From the NCBI GenBank assembly GCA_014381985.1, contig JACNKP010000047.1:1-41622 (forward strand): DNA of 41,622 bases, given 5' to 3'. The notes under the pieces were generated by a model, which made no database searches, was not told the origin of the DNA, and worked only from the letters and a program-made list of their open reading frames with translations. The DNA comes from SAR92 clade bacterium. Lineage in GTDB: Bacteria; Pseudomonadota; Gammaproteobacteria; Pseudomonadales; Porticoccaceae. The stretch's first letter is position 1. Each line of letters opens with the position of its first letter. Of this stretch, positions 16,834-27,300 are shown piece by piece. The position numbers and the translations under genes are program-made.

Positions 16834-17108
16834 GCTTCGTCCTCATCATCGGAAACACCAAATTGACGGTCAATAATTTTCATTCGCCAGGCGTAAATAA
16901 AGATGAGGGCCACAAAGACATAGATCGCTCCCTGCTGCGCAAACCAGAAACCAAGCTTAAAACCGAAGAGCGAAAATTGGTCTAACCAGTCCACCAGAAT
17001 AATGCCGCAACCAAAAGAGACGACAAACCAGACCACAAGTAACTTAGAGAGCAGGCTGACATTTGCCCTCCAATACGCCTTATTATTATCGCTAGAGGTG
17101 GTCTTCAT
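16830..17108 (-). CDS. DUF4212 protein, small subunit of the sodium:solute symporter
   Basis: A 92-residue protein with two transmembrane helices (about residues 19-41 and 56-78), the sequence NKAYWRANVSLLSKLLVVWF at the start, and an acidic tail VSDDEDEA. This is the DUF4212 family, which co-occurs with VC_2705-type symporters and is thought to be an accessory subunit. The ribosome binding site AGGAC precedes ATG 17108, and the stop overlaps the start of the large subunit, which suggests translational coupling. Confidence 0.92.
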   Translation of the reverse strand: MKTTSSDNNKAYWRANVSLLSKLLVVWFVVSFGCGIILVDWLDQFSLFGFKLGFWFAQQGAIYVFVALIFIYAWRMKIIDRQFGVSDDEDEA

Positions 17109-17143
17109 TTTTCAGTCCTATTAAGGGGTGGTTTGACGTGCCT

Positions 17144-18871
17144 TTAATCGGGGTAAAGTGATTGTAGCGCTTTACCTGATTTACTTTTTGACGCTGATTC
17201 ACGACTAAAGTTCGATTCTTTCTTGAGGCTTGCAAGTAATAAGGTCACATCTAGCGTTGTAGCTGGAACCCCATTGTGTTGATAGAGCTGTTGGTCCAGT
17301 TGAGCGAAGAGTTGGCTAATACTGGGGTTGCCCAAGAGGTCTCCGAGACTTTTTAGTGTACTTGGTGGATTCTCCGCAAACAGTGTTTTACCCCAGCGTA
17401 AAATAGCCTCTCTCATGGCCATCAGATTGTCATCTTTAGCCTCAGATTCAATAGCTCTGAGTTGCTGCTTAAGATTGAGTCGGGCAGAATCAGAGGATAA
17501 GGCAGCCTGTTGTGAGCGCGCAGCTAAGGCCTTACGTTTGCGGCCTATTAGTAGTGTAACAATCAAGGTCATTAGTAATGCGTTGAGGGCCAAAGATAGG
17601 TTCGTCATGAAAGATACTTTAGGTTTTGAAGCATCGGAGGCTAAAGTGGTCATTGCATCGTTGGTGCCTTGCATGACATTGTTGTCATTTGCGGCTACAT
17701 CGGCATTTTCACTTGGGCTAACCTGCAAAGTTATTGAGGGTAGGGACGCCACTCGCCGCTTATTACTATTGGTATCCCACCAAATCAGCTCGACTGCAGG
17801 TAAAGTGATTTCTCCAGAGTTATTGGGCACCAATGCCAGCGATTCGATGCGTGTTGCGGTCAATCCGTTGGTGGTGACTATTTCATCTAATTGTGGCTGA
17901 TCCGGGTAACCGCGATAATTATTCCCTTGGGGCTCTTGCAGAGGGGTAATCTGAGCGGCACTAAGCCCCTCGGCGCGTATTGTAATGGTACGTGTAACAG
18001 GTTCACCCACGGTAACTGAGTCAATGTCGCCACTCCACCTTTGCTCCATTGTCACCGAGGTGCTTGGCATCCATCCATCGACACTTGCTTGAGGGGGGCG
18101 AGCGGTTACCTCTAGGGATTTTGGCTCAGTATCCCGAACAATCTGGTTACCCCGATTATTGAAAACCCCAAATTGACTGCGATTATTTACCTCATAAGCG
18201 CCGAAACGTAAACTGGGGATGATTAACGGACCTTCTGATTGAGGGAAAATGGCATATTTGACCTCTAGTACGAGATAGTTTCTACCGTTAATGACTTTTT
18301 GATACTGAGTGTCTCCCAGCCTATGTAAGACGGCCTTGTCGATGGCTAGCTCGGACAGAGCAAAGTCCCGTAGTTGGACTGAGGTATACAGTCGATGCGT
18401 TAAAATGACCTGCTGCCCAACGTAGGGAGTGTTTGCGTCAACGGTAGTTTCGGTATAAATCGGTTGAGTCCCAGGGTTGGCGCTAGAGTTACTAGGAGCA
18501 GCGCGAACCCGTAACTCTATAGCATTACTCACCTCTTTCTTGAACGTTAGTGAGGGTATCAGTAGTATTCCTGCTCTCTTGGGACGTAGCTCTAAGGTCC
18601 AAGCTGTGTATGACTCAGTCTTTCCATTAACATTGGAGTAATTCTGTTGACGATTATTAGACAGCACCTCAAAGTCTTTGATAAGCGGCCCAAAATCAGG
18701 TTCGCCAGTAAACACTTGGCCGTCATAGCGCAGTTCAGCACGGAGGGTTTCATTGCTGTCTAATACGGTTCGATCAACCTTCGCAGTCAGTGCAGCATAA
18801 CTATCTGAAGCGACCATAGTGCCCAGGCAGAGGGTTGATATGATTAATAATCGTCTTAAATTAAGCTTCAT
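17144..18871 (-). CDS. batD: BatD family protein (oxygen-tolerance protein)
   Basis: A 575-residue protein with a signal peptide (about residues 1-28, cleavage near DSYA), a large beta-rich periplasmic part beginning with TAKVDRTVLDSNETLRAEL, and one transmembrane helix at about residues 425-443 followed by a cytoplasmic tail. Order and fold match BatD, the last gene of Bat operons. Bat proteins were linked to aerotolerance in Bacteroides; in proteobacteria the role is still unclear, probably in envelope stress or chaperone-like work with MoxR. It begins immediately after the BatB stop codon. Confidence 0.88.
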   Translation of the reverse strand: MKLNLRRLLIISTLCLGTMVASDSYAALTAKVDRTVLDSNETLRAELRYDGQVFTGEPDFGPLIKDFEVLSNNRQQNYSNVNGKTESYTAWTLELRPKRAGILLIPSLTFKKEVSNAIELRVRAAPSNSSANPGTQPIYTETTVDANTPYVGQQVILTHRLYTSVQLRDFALSELAIDKAVLHRLGDTQYQKVINGRNYLVLEVKYAIFPQSEGPLIIPSLRFGAYEVNNRSQFGVFNNRGNQIVRDTEPKSLEVTARPPQASVDGWMPSTSVTMEQRWSGDIDSVTVGEPVTRTITIRAEGLSAAQITPLQEPQGNNYRGYPDQPQLDEIVTTNGLTATRIESLALVPNNSGEITLPAVELIWWDTNSNKRRVASLPSITLQVSPSENADVAANDNNVMQGTNDAMTTLASDASKPKVSFMTNLSLALNALLMTLIVTLLIGRKRKALAARSQQAALSSDSARLNLKQQLRAIESEAKDDNLMAMREAILRWGKTLFAENPPSTLKSLGDLLGNPSISQLFAQLDQQLYQHNGVPATTLDVTLLLASLKKESNFSRESASKSKSGKALQSLYPD

Positions 18872-20707
18872 TTACCAGCGCTCTTGGTCAGGTGGTGATC
18901 GTTGTTGTTTTCTCTGTTGCGATTCATAGCGAAACTTTGCTCGCAGTAAACCGCCGGGATCGTCAGGTATACGACGCAGCATAGCGTCAATTTCTCGCTG
19001 TTCTTGTTTTTCCTCTTCGCTCATTTCAACCTCAGACGTTTGGCGCTCAGCCTGCTGTTCTGATTCATTTTGTTTGTTTTCGCTTTCTTGTTGTTCTTTA
19101 CTCTCAGACTCCTCGTCAGATTCCTCCTCAGATTCCTCCTCAGGGGTTGCTGAATCGTCTTGTTGTTCAGAGTCTTGCGCTGGGGGTTGCTGCTCACTAG
19201 GGTCGCCATTCTTATCAGACTGCTCAGAGTCCTGCTCTTGCTGCTGTTCCGAGGACTCCTGATCTTGTTGCTCCTGACTCTGTTCCTCTTGCTCTTGCTC
19301 TTGTTTTAGTTTTTCCAGGAGATCGCGATTAAAAATTGCATCTTCTAATTCAGGTTCTAACGCTAAGGCGCGCTCATAGGCCTCTATAGCGCTGGCAAAA
19401 TCACCAGACTTCGCTAGCGCATTGCCACTATTATAGAGGCCATTCGCTGTCTCATCGGTGAAGAAGGCTTCAGCCGCCGCCTCATAATCAGCAGCCCTGT
19501 AGGCTGCACTGCCGCGCCACTGAGAATTTGTAAACAAAGACTTTGCCCGCTCAGCATCGTCTAGTTCAAGAGCCTCTGCGCCTTGTTGATCGCCGGTCGC
19601 CCAAAGATCTTGCCATTCAAGAGCCTCTACTGAATTAGATTGAAATAGCAAAGGAGCCAAGAGTAAAACAACCACAGCACCTTTTCTAAACGTTAGCAGT
19701 AAAATTGGTATTAAAAGCAATGCCAGCAAGTATCCGCGATCGTTCCAGAGATCAAATGATCGATCAGTTTGTTGTGTTGAATCACTAAATAATGATTCCA
19801 TTGCCGCCAACAGATTATCAATATCACGGTCATCATTGCTAACGGTTTGATAGTTACCGTTGTTGGCGCTAGCAAGACGTCGCAAATCACTAATGTTGAG
19901 TTTTGGAATAATCACATTGCCACTGCGCGTGTCTTTAACAAAACCGCCAGACCCTAAAGGAATAGGTGCGCCGTTTTCTGTTCCTACTCCTAAAATCGAC
20001 AGCCGGTATTCACCTTTATCCTCAATAATGGATGTAATTTCAGAAATGGCAGAAGGGTCAACACCATCTGTAATCAATAATATATCAGCCTGTTGATAGC
20101 CACCACTGGTTGCTAAATTAACGGCGACCTGAATAGCATCTTCTACGTTACTTCCATACTGGGGTAGCAACCCAGGATGCAGTACGGGCACCAAACTGAC
20201 GATTGTATTGCTATCCTCGGTAAGAGGTGAAACGGTGTGAGCGTCACCACCATAGACCACAAGGCCGCTGACACCTTCAGTACGTCGTTTTAAAATATCG
20301 ATTAGTTTGTATCGCCCTCGTACCAATCGGCTGGGTGTTAGATCTGCAGCAAGCATCGATGGGGATAGATCAAAAACAATAATTAACGCGCTATCTTGCC
20401 TGTGCACAGGCTGAGGCAGTTGCTCCCATGTGGGTCCGGCAAGACTAGCAATACAAATAATCCAGGCAAGCGTTAAGGTGGTAATTAAGGATTTAGTGCT
20501 GAGGCCGTCACTTGGTGCTTTGCCTTGCATCAAAAAGGGCAGTAACTCGGGGTTAATGATGGTTGTCCAGTTGCCCGCATGATGCTTATGCCAGCTATAA
20601 AAAGCAACAATGAGAGCCACGGGAGCTAAGCCCAAAAACCACCAGGGTCGCAAGAAATGGAAGACCTGCCATGCGTTAAGAGCACTATCTAGAGTTAGAT
20701 CAAACAA
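18872..20707 (-). CDS. batB: VWA and TPR protein, BatB/BatC-like fusion
   Basis: A 611-residue protein starting at TTG 20707, which overlaps the BatA stop. It has N-terminal membrane helices, then a von Willebrand A domain (about residues 105-305) with the metal-site motif DLSPS (113-117) and a later TDGVD. Two more hydrophobic segments lie near 325-362. A TPR region (about 385-470) follows with GLYNSGNALAKSGDFASAIE. The next 110 residues are almost only Gln, Glu and Ser. The protein closes with the conserved RRIPDDPGGLLRAKFRYES. BatB (VWA) and BatC (TPR) are separate genes in Bacteroides but often fused in gammaproteobacteria. The acidic tail is probably disordered. Confidence 0.88.
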   Translation of the reverse strand: MFDLTLDSALNAWQVFHFLRPWWFLGLAPVALIVAFYSWHKHHAGNWTTIINPELLPFLMQGKAPSDGLSTKSLITTLTLAWIICIASLAGPTWEQLPQPVHRQDSALIIVFDLSPSMLAADLTPSRLVRGRYKLIDILKRRTEGVSGLVVYGGDAHTVSPLTEDSNTIVSLVPVLHPGLLPQYGSNVEDAIQVAVNLATSGGYQQADILLITDGVDPSAISEITSIIEDKGEYRLSILGVGTENGAPIPLGSGGFVKDTRSGNVIIPKLNISDLRRLASANNGNYQTVSNDDRDIDNLLAAMESLFSDSTQQTDRSFDLWNDRGYLLALLLIPILLLTFRKGAVVVLLLAPLLFQSNSVEALEWQDLWATGDQQGAEALELDDAERAKSLFTNSQWRGSAAYRAADYEAAAEAFFTDETANGLYNSGNALAKSGDFASAIEAYERALALEPELEDAIFNRDLLEKLKQEQEQEEQSQEQQDQESSEQQQEQDSEQSDKNGDPSEQQPPAQDSEQQDDSATPEEESEEESDEESESKEQQESENKQNESEQQAERQTSEVEMSEEEKQEQREIDAMLRRIPDDPGGLLRAKFRYESQQRKQQRSPPDQERW

Positions 20708-21692
20708 GTGAACCCCTTCTGCTGCGAGCTGCAGCTATGGCAAGACTCAAGATAAAACTAACCCCCAGAGGCCAATGGAATAGTGATGCTATAGGCCGAA
20801 TGGTTTCTGAGTTCTGCTCGATAGGCTCCAATTGATTAAGTTGTTGATAGATACCTGTCAGTTCTTTAGGGTCTCGGGCTCTAAAATAAATGCCACCGGT
20901 GGCGGTAGCAATGTCTATGAGTGTTTTTTCGTCCAAGTCAGCGCTTGGGTTGATAACATTTCGACCAAATAGCCCGCGAGATTCTTGACGCTCTGCGCCT
21001 ATGCCGATGGTATAGATTTTCACTTGAGCTCGACGTGCTAGGTCAGCGGCCTCTGTTGGGTTGAGTTCACCGGCATTACTAGAGCCGTCGGTCATTAAAA
21101 TGAGAACGCGGTGATCTTTGGGGCGATCTTGTAGTCGTTTAACCCCTAGCCCGATTGCGTCGCCGATAGCGGTGCCGTTGCCAGCAAAACCAATTTGCGC
21201 TTCTAATAATAGTGTTTGCATGGTCTCGCGGTCAAAGGTTAGCGGCGTTTGTAAGTAGGCTTTTTCACCAAATAGAATAAGGCCTAGCCGATCCCCAGTA
21301 CGCTTAATAACAAAGTCTCCAACTACCGCTTTCACCGCAACCAATCGATTGACTTGCTTCCCACCAATGACCATATCATCCCTCTCCATACTGCCGGAAA
21401 TATCTACGGCAATAAGAATGTCACGCCCATTGGCAGGTAGCGCTACTGGTTCGCCAACATACACTGGTTGAGCTACTGCCAGTAGAGTACACAGCCAGCA
21501 GACGGTGAGTAAAAAGAGCAGTACGCGGTTGTACCAAGTGGTTGCTTTTAAGGTTCCCTGATCACCCGCAGCGGCGGCCAATAGAGGGGCGCGCAAGGCC
21601 TGTATTTTTGTCTCTGAGGGTTTCCGTAACCATCGATAAACAAAAGGTAATGGAGCCAGCGCAAGCGCCCAAGGCCAGACTAAACTCAGCAT
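20700..21692 (-). CDS. batA: VWA domain protein BatA
   Basis: A 330-residue protein with N-terminal hydrophobic segments (about 1-18 and 56-78), a von Willebrand A domain with metal-site motif DISGS (97-101) and MTDGSSNAG, and a C-terminal transmembrane helix (about 305-322). The domain layout is that of BatA, which is anchored in the inner membrane and thought to interact with the second VWA protein. It overlaps its neighbours on both sides by a few bases (21686-21692 and 20700-20707), as expected for a tightly coupled operon. Confidence 0.88.
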   Translation of the reverse strand: MLSLVWPWALALAPLPFVYRWLRKPSETKIQALRAPLLAAAAGDQGTLKATTWYNRVLLFLLTVCWLCTLLAVAQPVYVGEPVALPANGRDILIAVDISGSMERDDMVIGGKQVNRLVAVKAVVGDFVIKRTGDRLGLILFGEKAYLQTPLTFDRETMQTLLLEAQIGFAGNGTAIGDAIGLGVKRLQDRPKDHRVLILMTDGSSNAGELNPTEAADLARRAQVKIYTIGIGAERQESRGLFGRNVINPSADLDEKTLIDIATATGGIYFRARDPKELTGIYQQLNQLEPIEQNSETIRPIASLFHWPLGVSFILSLAIAAARSRRGSLV

Positions 21693-22195
21693 TGGCTCTG
21701 CGCCTTAAGTTTATCCTCAGCATAATGGCGTTTAACCCAATGTTGGCTGCTGTCAAAGAGGTTGTCTATGATCAGATCTCTATTATGATCGTCTGAGGTC
21801 TTTCCGTAGAGCAGGATATCAATATTATCGGGTAGTAATTCAAATAGGGGTTTGTCACAGCTGCGTTGCAAAAATGCCACAAAGGCATTGAACTCGAGGC
21901 TACTGAAGAACTGGCTGGGGTAGGCGCTATTCACGGCCTGCTTCAGTATTTCAAAAACCATGACTATTTTTTGGTCATTGGTGAAGCTGAGTTCGTTATT
22001 AAGTAAAGTCAGTTTTTGAAGCGCCTGACGACGGTATAAATTGGCACGCCAGCGTTGCACAGCTTTACTAATAAACCAGATAGCGAGGGCAAGACAAAGA
22101 ACAATAAGCACCCACCATCCGGGCGCTAGTGGCCACCATGAGATGGGCTCGGGTAGGTGGATATCGCGAAGTTGTGCTAACGGATCGTTTTCCAT
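21686..22195 (-). CDS. DUF4381 domain-containing protein
   Basis: A 169-residue protein with one transmembrane helix (about residues 25-45), preceded by the short motif LRDIHLPEPISWWPLAPGWW that defines the DUF4381 family. The C-terminal part is soluble and helical. It has no known enzymatic function. It is found regularly between the DUF58 and BatA genes of MoxR/Bat operons, exactly as here, and is probably a membrane component of that complex. Confidence 0.88.
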   Translation of the reverse strand: MENDPLAQLRDIHLPEPISWWPLAPGWWVLIVLCLALAIWFISKAVQRWRANLYRRQALQKLTLLNNELSFTNDQKIVMVFEILKQAVNSAYPSQFFSSLEFNAFVAFLQRSCDKPLFELLPDNIDILLYGKTSDDHNRDLIIDNLFDSSQHWVKRHYAEDKLKAQSQC

Positions 22196-22198
22196 ACG

Positions 22199-23161
22199 TT
22201 AGTTGCCGCGCGCTTGGGTGCGACGCTTACCATAAGCTTTGTGTAATACGCTCATGACATTATCAGATGTATTGAAAGGCAGTAGACCGGCAGAGAGTTT
22301 TTCGCTCATTTTACGTAACCGTAATCCTCGCTCAGCATAAGCTAGCTGAAAACGTTCGCGCAATTTTTTATTGCTGGTGTCTAGCAGGGTCTGCCGCTGT
22401 CCATCACTGACCGCATAGAGAGAGGGCGGCGGTAACTGCTGTTCTATATCATCAAATACTTGGCAAAAGTTGAGATTGCCATGCCTGGCTAGCTCAAACA
22501 CATGACGCTCGCAGTCGTCATTAAGGTCATGAAAGTCGCTAACGATAAAAATGGTACTCCCTGGCAGTACAAAGCGGCGAGCCTCCTCAAGGATCTCAGC
22601 CAAACTGTAGAGGTCGGGTTGGGGGCCTTCGGTTTGCTGAATATCCAATAGTTTTGTACTGTATTCTTGAAGTCCATGTATAAACTGCAGTACAGCATGA
22701 TGGCTACGTCTAGCTTTGACATCCATCTGTTCTTGTTGGCCAAAGATCAAACCACCAGCACGATCATTCGCCGCTAGGCCAGCCCACGCAAGCGCGGCTG
22801 ATATTTCGCAGGCCACAACTGATTTAAGTCGCTGACTGCCAAAAAACATAGAGCTCCGTAAGTCGCTGATGACCAGAATGGGCCGCTCTCGCTCTTCGCT
22901 GAATATCTTTGTGTGTGGCACTTCTGTGCGTGCCGTAACCCGCCAGTCGATACTGCGAACATCATCCCCTGGCTGGTAAATACGCACTTGATCAAAGTCC
23001 ATGCCGCGCCCTCGAAATCGAGATTTATGACCACCAGCCAGCATTTGACGTGCTTGTATTTTGGGGAATCCAGTCAGTTCTCTCGCGCCATAACGCAACC
23101 TAATCATCTCAGATAAGCTGGCGGTGGCGGGATGCTCTTGGTCGTTATCGATCATACTCAT
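22199..23161 (-). CDS. DUF58 domain-containing protein
   Basis: A 320-residue soluble protein. The DUF58 signature IYQPGDDVRSIDWRVTAR lies at about residues 65-82 and is followed by a VWA-like fold with ILVISDLRSSM. No transmembrane helix is evident, unlike longer DUF58 proteins. In Bat operons the DUF58 protein works with the MoxR ATPase; its biochemical activity is not established. The gene lies three bases upstream of the DUF4381 gene. Confidence 0.9.
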   Translation of the reverse strand: MSMIDNDQEHPATASLSEMIRLRYGARELTGFPKIQARQMLAGGHKSRFRGRGMDFDQVRIYQPGDDVRSIDWRVTARTEVPHTKIFSEERERPILVISDLRSSMFFGSQRLKSVVACEISAALAWAGLAANDRAGGLIFGQQEQMDVKARRSHHAVLQFIHGLQEYSTKLLDIQQTEGPQPDLYSLAEILEEARRFVLPGSTIFIVSDFHDLNDDCERHVFELARHGNLNFCQVFDDIEQQLPPPSLYAVSDGQRQTLLDTSNKKLRERFQLAYAERGLRLRKMSEKLSAGLLPFNTSDNVMSVLHKAYGKRRTQARGN

Positions 23162-23171
23162 AGGTTGGGTC

Positions 23172-24125
23172 TTATGCCGAGGGCACGGTCTCTAGTAACT
23201 TGTCGATAACCTGGTTGGCGTTAATGCCACCGGCTTCAGCTTCAAAGCTAAGAATTAGACGATGCCTAAGCACATCATGGGCCACCGCTCGTATATCGTC
23301 TGGCGTAACAAAGTCGCGTCCTTCCATCCAAGCAAGTGCTCGACTGCATTTATCTAGGGCAATCGTCGCTCTCGGGCTAGCACCATAATCTAGCCATTGA
23401 CCTAGCTCACCGCTGTAAGCGGTTGAGTTGCGAGTGGCAAGAATCAGTTGCACCAAGTACTCTTCGACAGCTTCAGACATGTGAATTTTATTAACCTGTT
23501 TGCGCGCATTAAAAAGGCTCTTTTGCGTTAGCGGCTCAACTTTGGTTGTCGGCTCATTGAGCGCTTCTTGACGAGACAGTGCCAAGATTGCTCTTTCGGC
23601 CTCAGGTGCAGGGTAGTCCACTAGCACATGCATTAAGAAACGGTCCATTTGAGCTTCGGGCAGCGGGTAGGTGCCTTCCTGTTCAATAGGATTTTGCGTC
23701 GCCATCACTAAAAACAACTCGGGCAGCGGGTAGGTATTTTTACCCACCGATATTTGACGTTCTGCCATAGCTTCTAGAAGTGCCGATTGCACTTTAGCGG
23801 GCGCCCTGTTGATTTCATCTGCCAGCACTAGGTTATGGAATAGTGGGCCGGCTTGAAATTCAAAGGTACCTTTTTGAGGACGGTAGATGTCACTCCCTGT
23901 AATGTCAGCGGGAAGTAGGTCAGGGGTAAACTGGACCCGATGAAAGTCCGCTTCCATGCCTTCGGATAGAGTCTTGATGGCCTTGGTTTTTGCCAAACCT
24001 GGGGCTCCTTCGACCAGCAAATGTCCGTCGGCGAGGAGGGCAATCATCAATCGTTCTACGAGATGCTCTTGGCCGACAATCTTACTTGCTAGCCATTCTT
24101 TGAGTCGGTCAATATCTTGTTGCAC
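23172..24125 (-). CDS. moxR: MoxR family AAA+ ATPase
   Basis: A 317-residue AAA+ ATPase starting at GTG 24125 behind AGAGGT. Walker A is EGAPGLAKTK (39-48), Walker B is LVLADEINRAP, and the sensor region LFLVMATQNPIEQEGTYPLP is the MoxR hallmark. MoxR ATPases act as chaperones that assemble or activate enzyme complexes, here with the VWA proteins of the same operon. It is the first gene of the six-gene leftward Bat operon, and its promoter must lie in the 250-bp divergent region shared with the glutamate dehydrogenase gene. Confidence 0.94.
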   Translation of the reverse strand: MQQDIDRLKEWLASKIVGQEHLVERLMIALLADGHLLVEGAPGLAKTKAIKTLSEGMEADFHRVQFTPDLLPADITGSDIYRPQKGTFEFQAGPLFHNLVLADEINRAPAKVQSALLEAMAERQISVGKNTYPLPELFLVMATQNPIEQEGTYPLPEAQMDRFLMHVLVDYPAPEAERAILALSRQEALNEPTTKVEPLTQKSLFNARKQVNKIHMSEAVEEYLVQLILATRNSTAYSGELGQWLDYGASPRATIALDKCSRALAWMEGRDFVTPDDIRAVAHDVLRHRLILSFEAEAGGINANQVIDKLLETVPSA

Positions 24126-24375
24126 AATTTACCTCTACTGTGTGGGTCTGACGTTTTTAGGGGCGATGATTTTAATCGCTATACTGTCAACAAACAAATA
24201 CTGATGCAGTGATTTATACACTGTTTACATTCTGGTAACAAAACTGCAATTTAATGGATGAAAAAGCAACAATATTGATACACACGAAGATAGCTTTTTG
24301 TTACTTTAGAATAAGGTATTCAATGATGCCTATGCTAAAGACTTTTAAAAACCAAAAAGGTTGCATAAATTTCTC
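24126..24375. other. divergent intergenic region between moxR and gdhB
   Basis: A 250-bp AT-rich gap that must hold both promoters. An imperfect palindrome, TGTTTAC-ATTCT-GGTAACA, lies in the middle at about 24222-24240 and might bind a regulator, but two of seven positions mismatch. I see no RNA gene or coding frame here. Confidence 0.4.
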
Positions 24376-27300
24376 ATGGATGTGAAACAAGATAATCGAC
24401 GTAGTCAGCTTATCGATTCTTTGACTAAACTCGCTCGCGGCAAATTAAGCAAGTCTCGTGGTGCGCTATTTCAAAACTTTATCACTAACGCGATACATTT
24501 TTACCCTGATCAAGATTATTTAAATAGGCCGCCTGAAGATATTTTTTGGAATATTTGGGGTTTGTATAGTTTTGGTGAACTGTCTTTTGGCAGCAGTATA
24601 GAACGCTCTCTTAGCACTCATCAGGCCAAGGTAAAAGTGTTTAATCCAAGCGTCGAGAGCGATAGTTGGTCAAGTCAATACACTACAATTTATATCAATC
24701 AAAAAGACATGCCCTTTTTGGTCGATTCATTGCGCATGACGTTAAATAGGCGAGAGCTAAATATTTATACGCTGCAGAGCAATTTAGCCTGGGTTGTGAG
24801 AGACACTAACGGGGTGATAAAGGATGTGCATCCATCGTTTCTTGAAGGCGCAACTTATGAGGCATTCATTACCATTGAAGTAGATATGCTGACCGACCGA
24901 GAGTTGGAGGTTCTGCAACGAGAGCTACAGCTGGTGTTGGACGATGTTGATGCAGTGGTAGATGACTTTGAATTGATGCGCTTGCGCACGGATAGATTAA
25001 TTAAAGACCTCAAAGAAAATGCACCCAAGGTTGAGCAGTTAGAAGAGTCTATTGAATTTTTAGAGTGGATCAACAATGGCTATTTTGTTTTTACCGGCTA
25101 TGCGGAATTTGAGCTTAGCGTTGATGACGAAAAAGTGTATCTAAATGAAGTTCCAGATAGCGCTTGCGGCCTCTTGCGCAAGTATGGAGGTGACCTGCGC
25201 AAAGAATCTGTTGATCAATTGAGTGAGGGTGTTAAGTCACTCTACGAAGATGACCAGATTCTGACGGTGACCAAGTCCTCCAAACGCTCACGAGTACATC
25301 GTGAAGCGTACTCTGATTATGTTGTTATTAAACGTTTCAGCGATCAAGGCGAGCCTATAGGCGAGGTGCGGTTGCTGGGACTCTATGCCTCCCAGTTCTA
25401 TTCCTACAGTCCAAGAAGAATTCCAATACTCAGGCAAAAAGTTAATTGGGTTTTGGGCCGCGCTGGATTTAGTCCGACCAGCCATGATGGTAAAGCATTG
25501 CTAACGATCTTGGATTCGCATCCAAGAGAAGAGCTTCTGCATATTAGTCGAGAGATTCTCGCAGATACGGCGATTGGCATTTGGCAAATTTATGAGCGCC
25601 GTGTGGTAAAGGTGTTTGTTCACCCAGACCCCTTTGATAAATTTGTAAATTGTCTTGTGTATTTACCTCGTGAGTCATACAGCACCGATGTAAGAGAAAA
25701 AATACAACAGCGAATTGGTGTGGCCTTAGATGCAATAGAAAGCGAGTTTACAACGGAATTTATGCCTGACTCAGTGTTAGTAAGAGTTTATTTAGTGTAT
25801 AAAATTCAAAATAGACGTTATCTAGAGGTGGATGCCGAATCACTGCAGGGATTAGTAGAGAAAACCATCCGTGATTGGAGTGAAGAGTTTCATGACCAGG
25901 CACTGAAACAATTTGGCCCAGCCGAGGGTGCTACTCTGTCACGCCGATTCCAGCGAGCATTTTCTGGTGCTTACCGCGAGATTTATGAGCCTGACCTCGC
26001 CTTAAAGCATATAGCGTTGTTTGACTCACTAGAAAGTTTGGATGACGTAGCTATCGACTTTCAGCAAAATCAGGTAGGAGCCGACAATCATCTTCGCTTA
26101 ACACTTTTCCATAGAAGCGCACCTCTAGAACTGTCAGACATGATTCCGATGCTGGAGAACCTAGGATTTCGAGTGGTCATGGAGCGCCCTTATTCGATTC
26201 GGCCAGAGTCTGAAGATGCCATATGGATGCAAGACTTCGACTTAAGTTTCTCACTCGATGTCGGTGTTGATGTCTCTGCTGTGCAAAACAGCTTTAAAGA
26301 TGCCTTGCTGCGCGTTTGGCGCGGTGATGCGGAAAATGATAGCTTTAACCGCTTAGTTATTGGTGCCCGACTTGACTGGCGTGCGGTGGCAATGCTTCGC
26401 CTTTATGCCCGTTATCTGAAACAGCTGAGCGTGCCCTATAGCCAAGATTTTATTGCCGACACCCTGTCTAAGCATTTAGACATTACGCGAAATTTAGTAG
26501 CCCTGTTTAAAAGCTACTTTGATCCCCGCTATGCGTCTGAGGGGCAGTATGAAAGAGCCGAAGGCTTGGTGCTAAAGATACTTGGTGGGTTAGACCTCAT
26601 CGCTAATATTAGCGAAGATAATATTATTCGTGGCTACCTTGAATTAGTGCAAGCGACTCTGCGAACCAACTTTTTCCAAACCGTCGAAGACGGTACGTTT
26701 AAGTCCTACATATCAGTCAAGCTGGCCTCCCAGCAGATTAGCTTGGCACCCAAGCCACGTCCGGTTTATGAGATATTCGTCTACTCTCCACGAGTTGAGG
26801 GCGTTCATCTACGTGGAGGTAAAGTCGCCAGGGGTGGGCTGCGTTGGTCAGATAGGATTGAAGACTATCGAACAGAAGTGCTTGGCCTAGTCAAAGCCCA
26901 GCAGGTTAAAAATGCGGTTATTGTGCCCACAGGCGCCAAAGGGGGCTTTGTGGCTAAGCAGGCAAATCCTGCTGCTGGACGCGAAGCGTTTATTCAGGAA
27001 GGTATCGCCAGCTATATGCTCTATGTGCAGGCCTTGTTGGATATTAGCGACAACCTGGTGGATGAAAAGTTGGAGCCGCCCCCAGAGGTCGTGCGCCGGG
27101 ATGGTGACGACCCTTATCTAGTCGTGGCCGCAGACAAAGGTACTGCGACCTTTTCTGATATTGCCAATGAAATCTCTGAAGTAAATAATTTCTGGCTTGG
27201 TGATGCTTTTGCGTCAGGTGGCGGTAATGGTTACGACCATAAAGGCATGGGTATTACCGCGCGTGGTGCTTGGGTTGCCGTGCAACGACATTTTCATGAG

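Noticed and set aside
17328-17900. 190-codon open frame on the plus strand inside batD
   Set aside because: It is the antisense of a well supported BatD gene, has no ribosome binding site and resembles no known family.
19074-19262. Ser/Cys-rich small frame on the plus strand
   Set aside because: It is the reverse complement of the Gln/Glu-rich tail of the BatB/C fusion; its composition is a by-product of that repeat.
24222-24240. Palindrome-like TGTTTAC-ATTCT-GGTAACA between moxR and gdhB as an operator
   Set aside because: Two of seven arm positions mismatch and no second copy was seen, so it is only noted in the intergenic entry.
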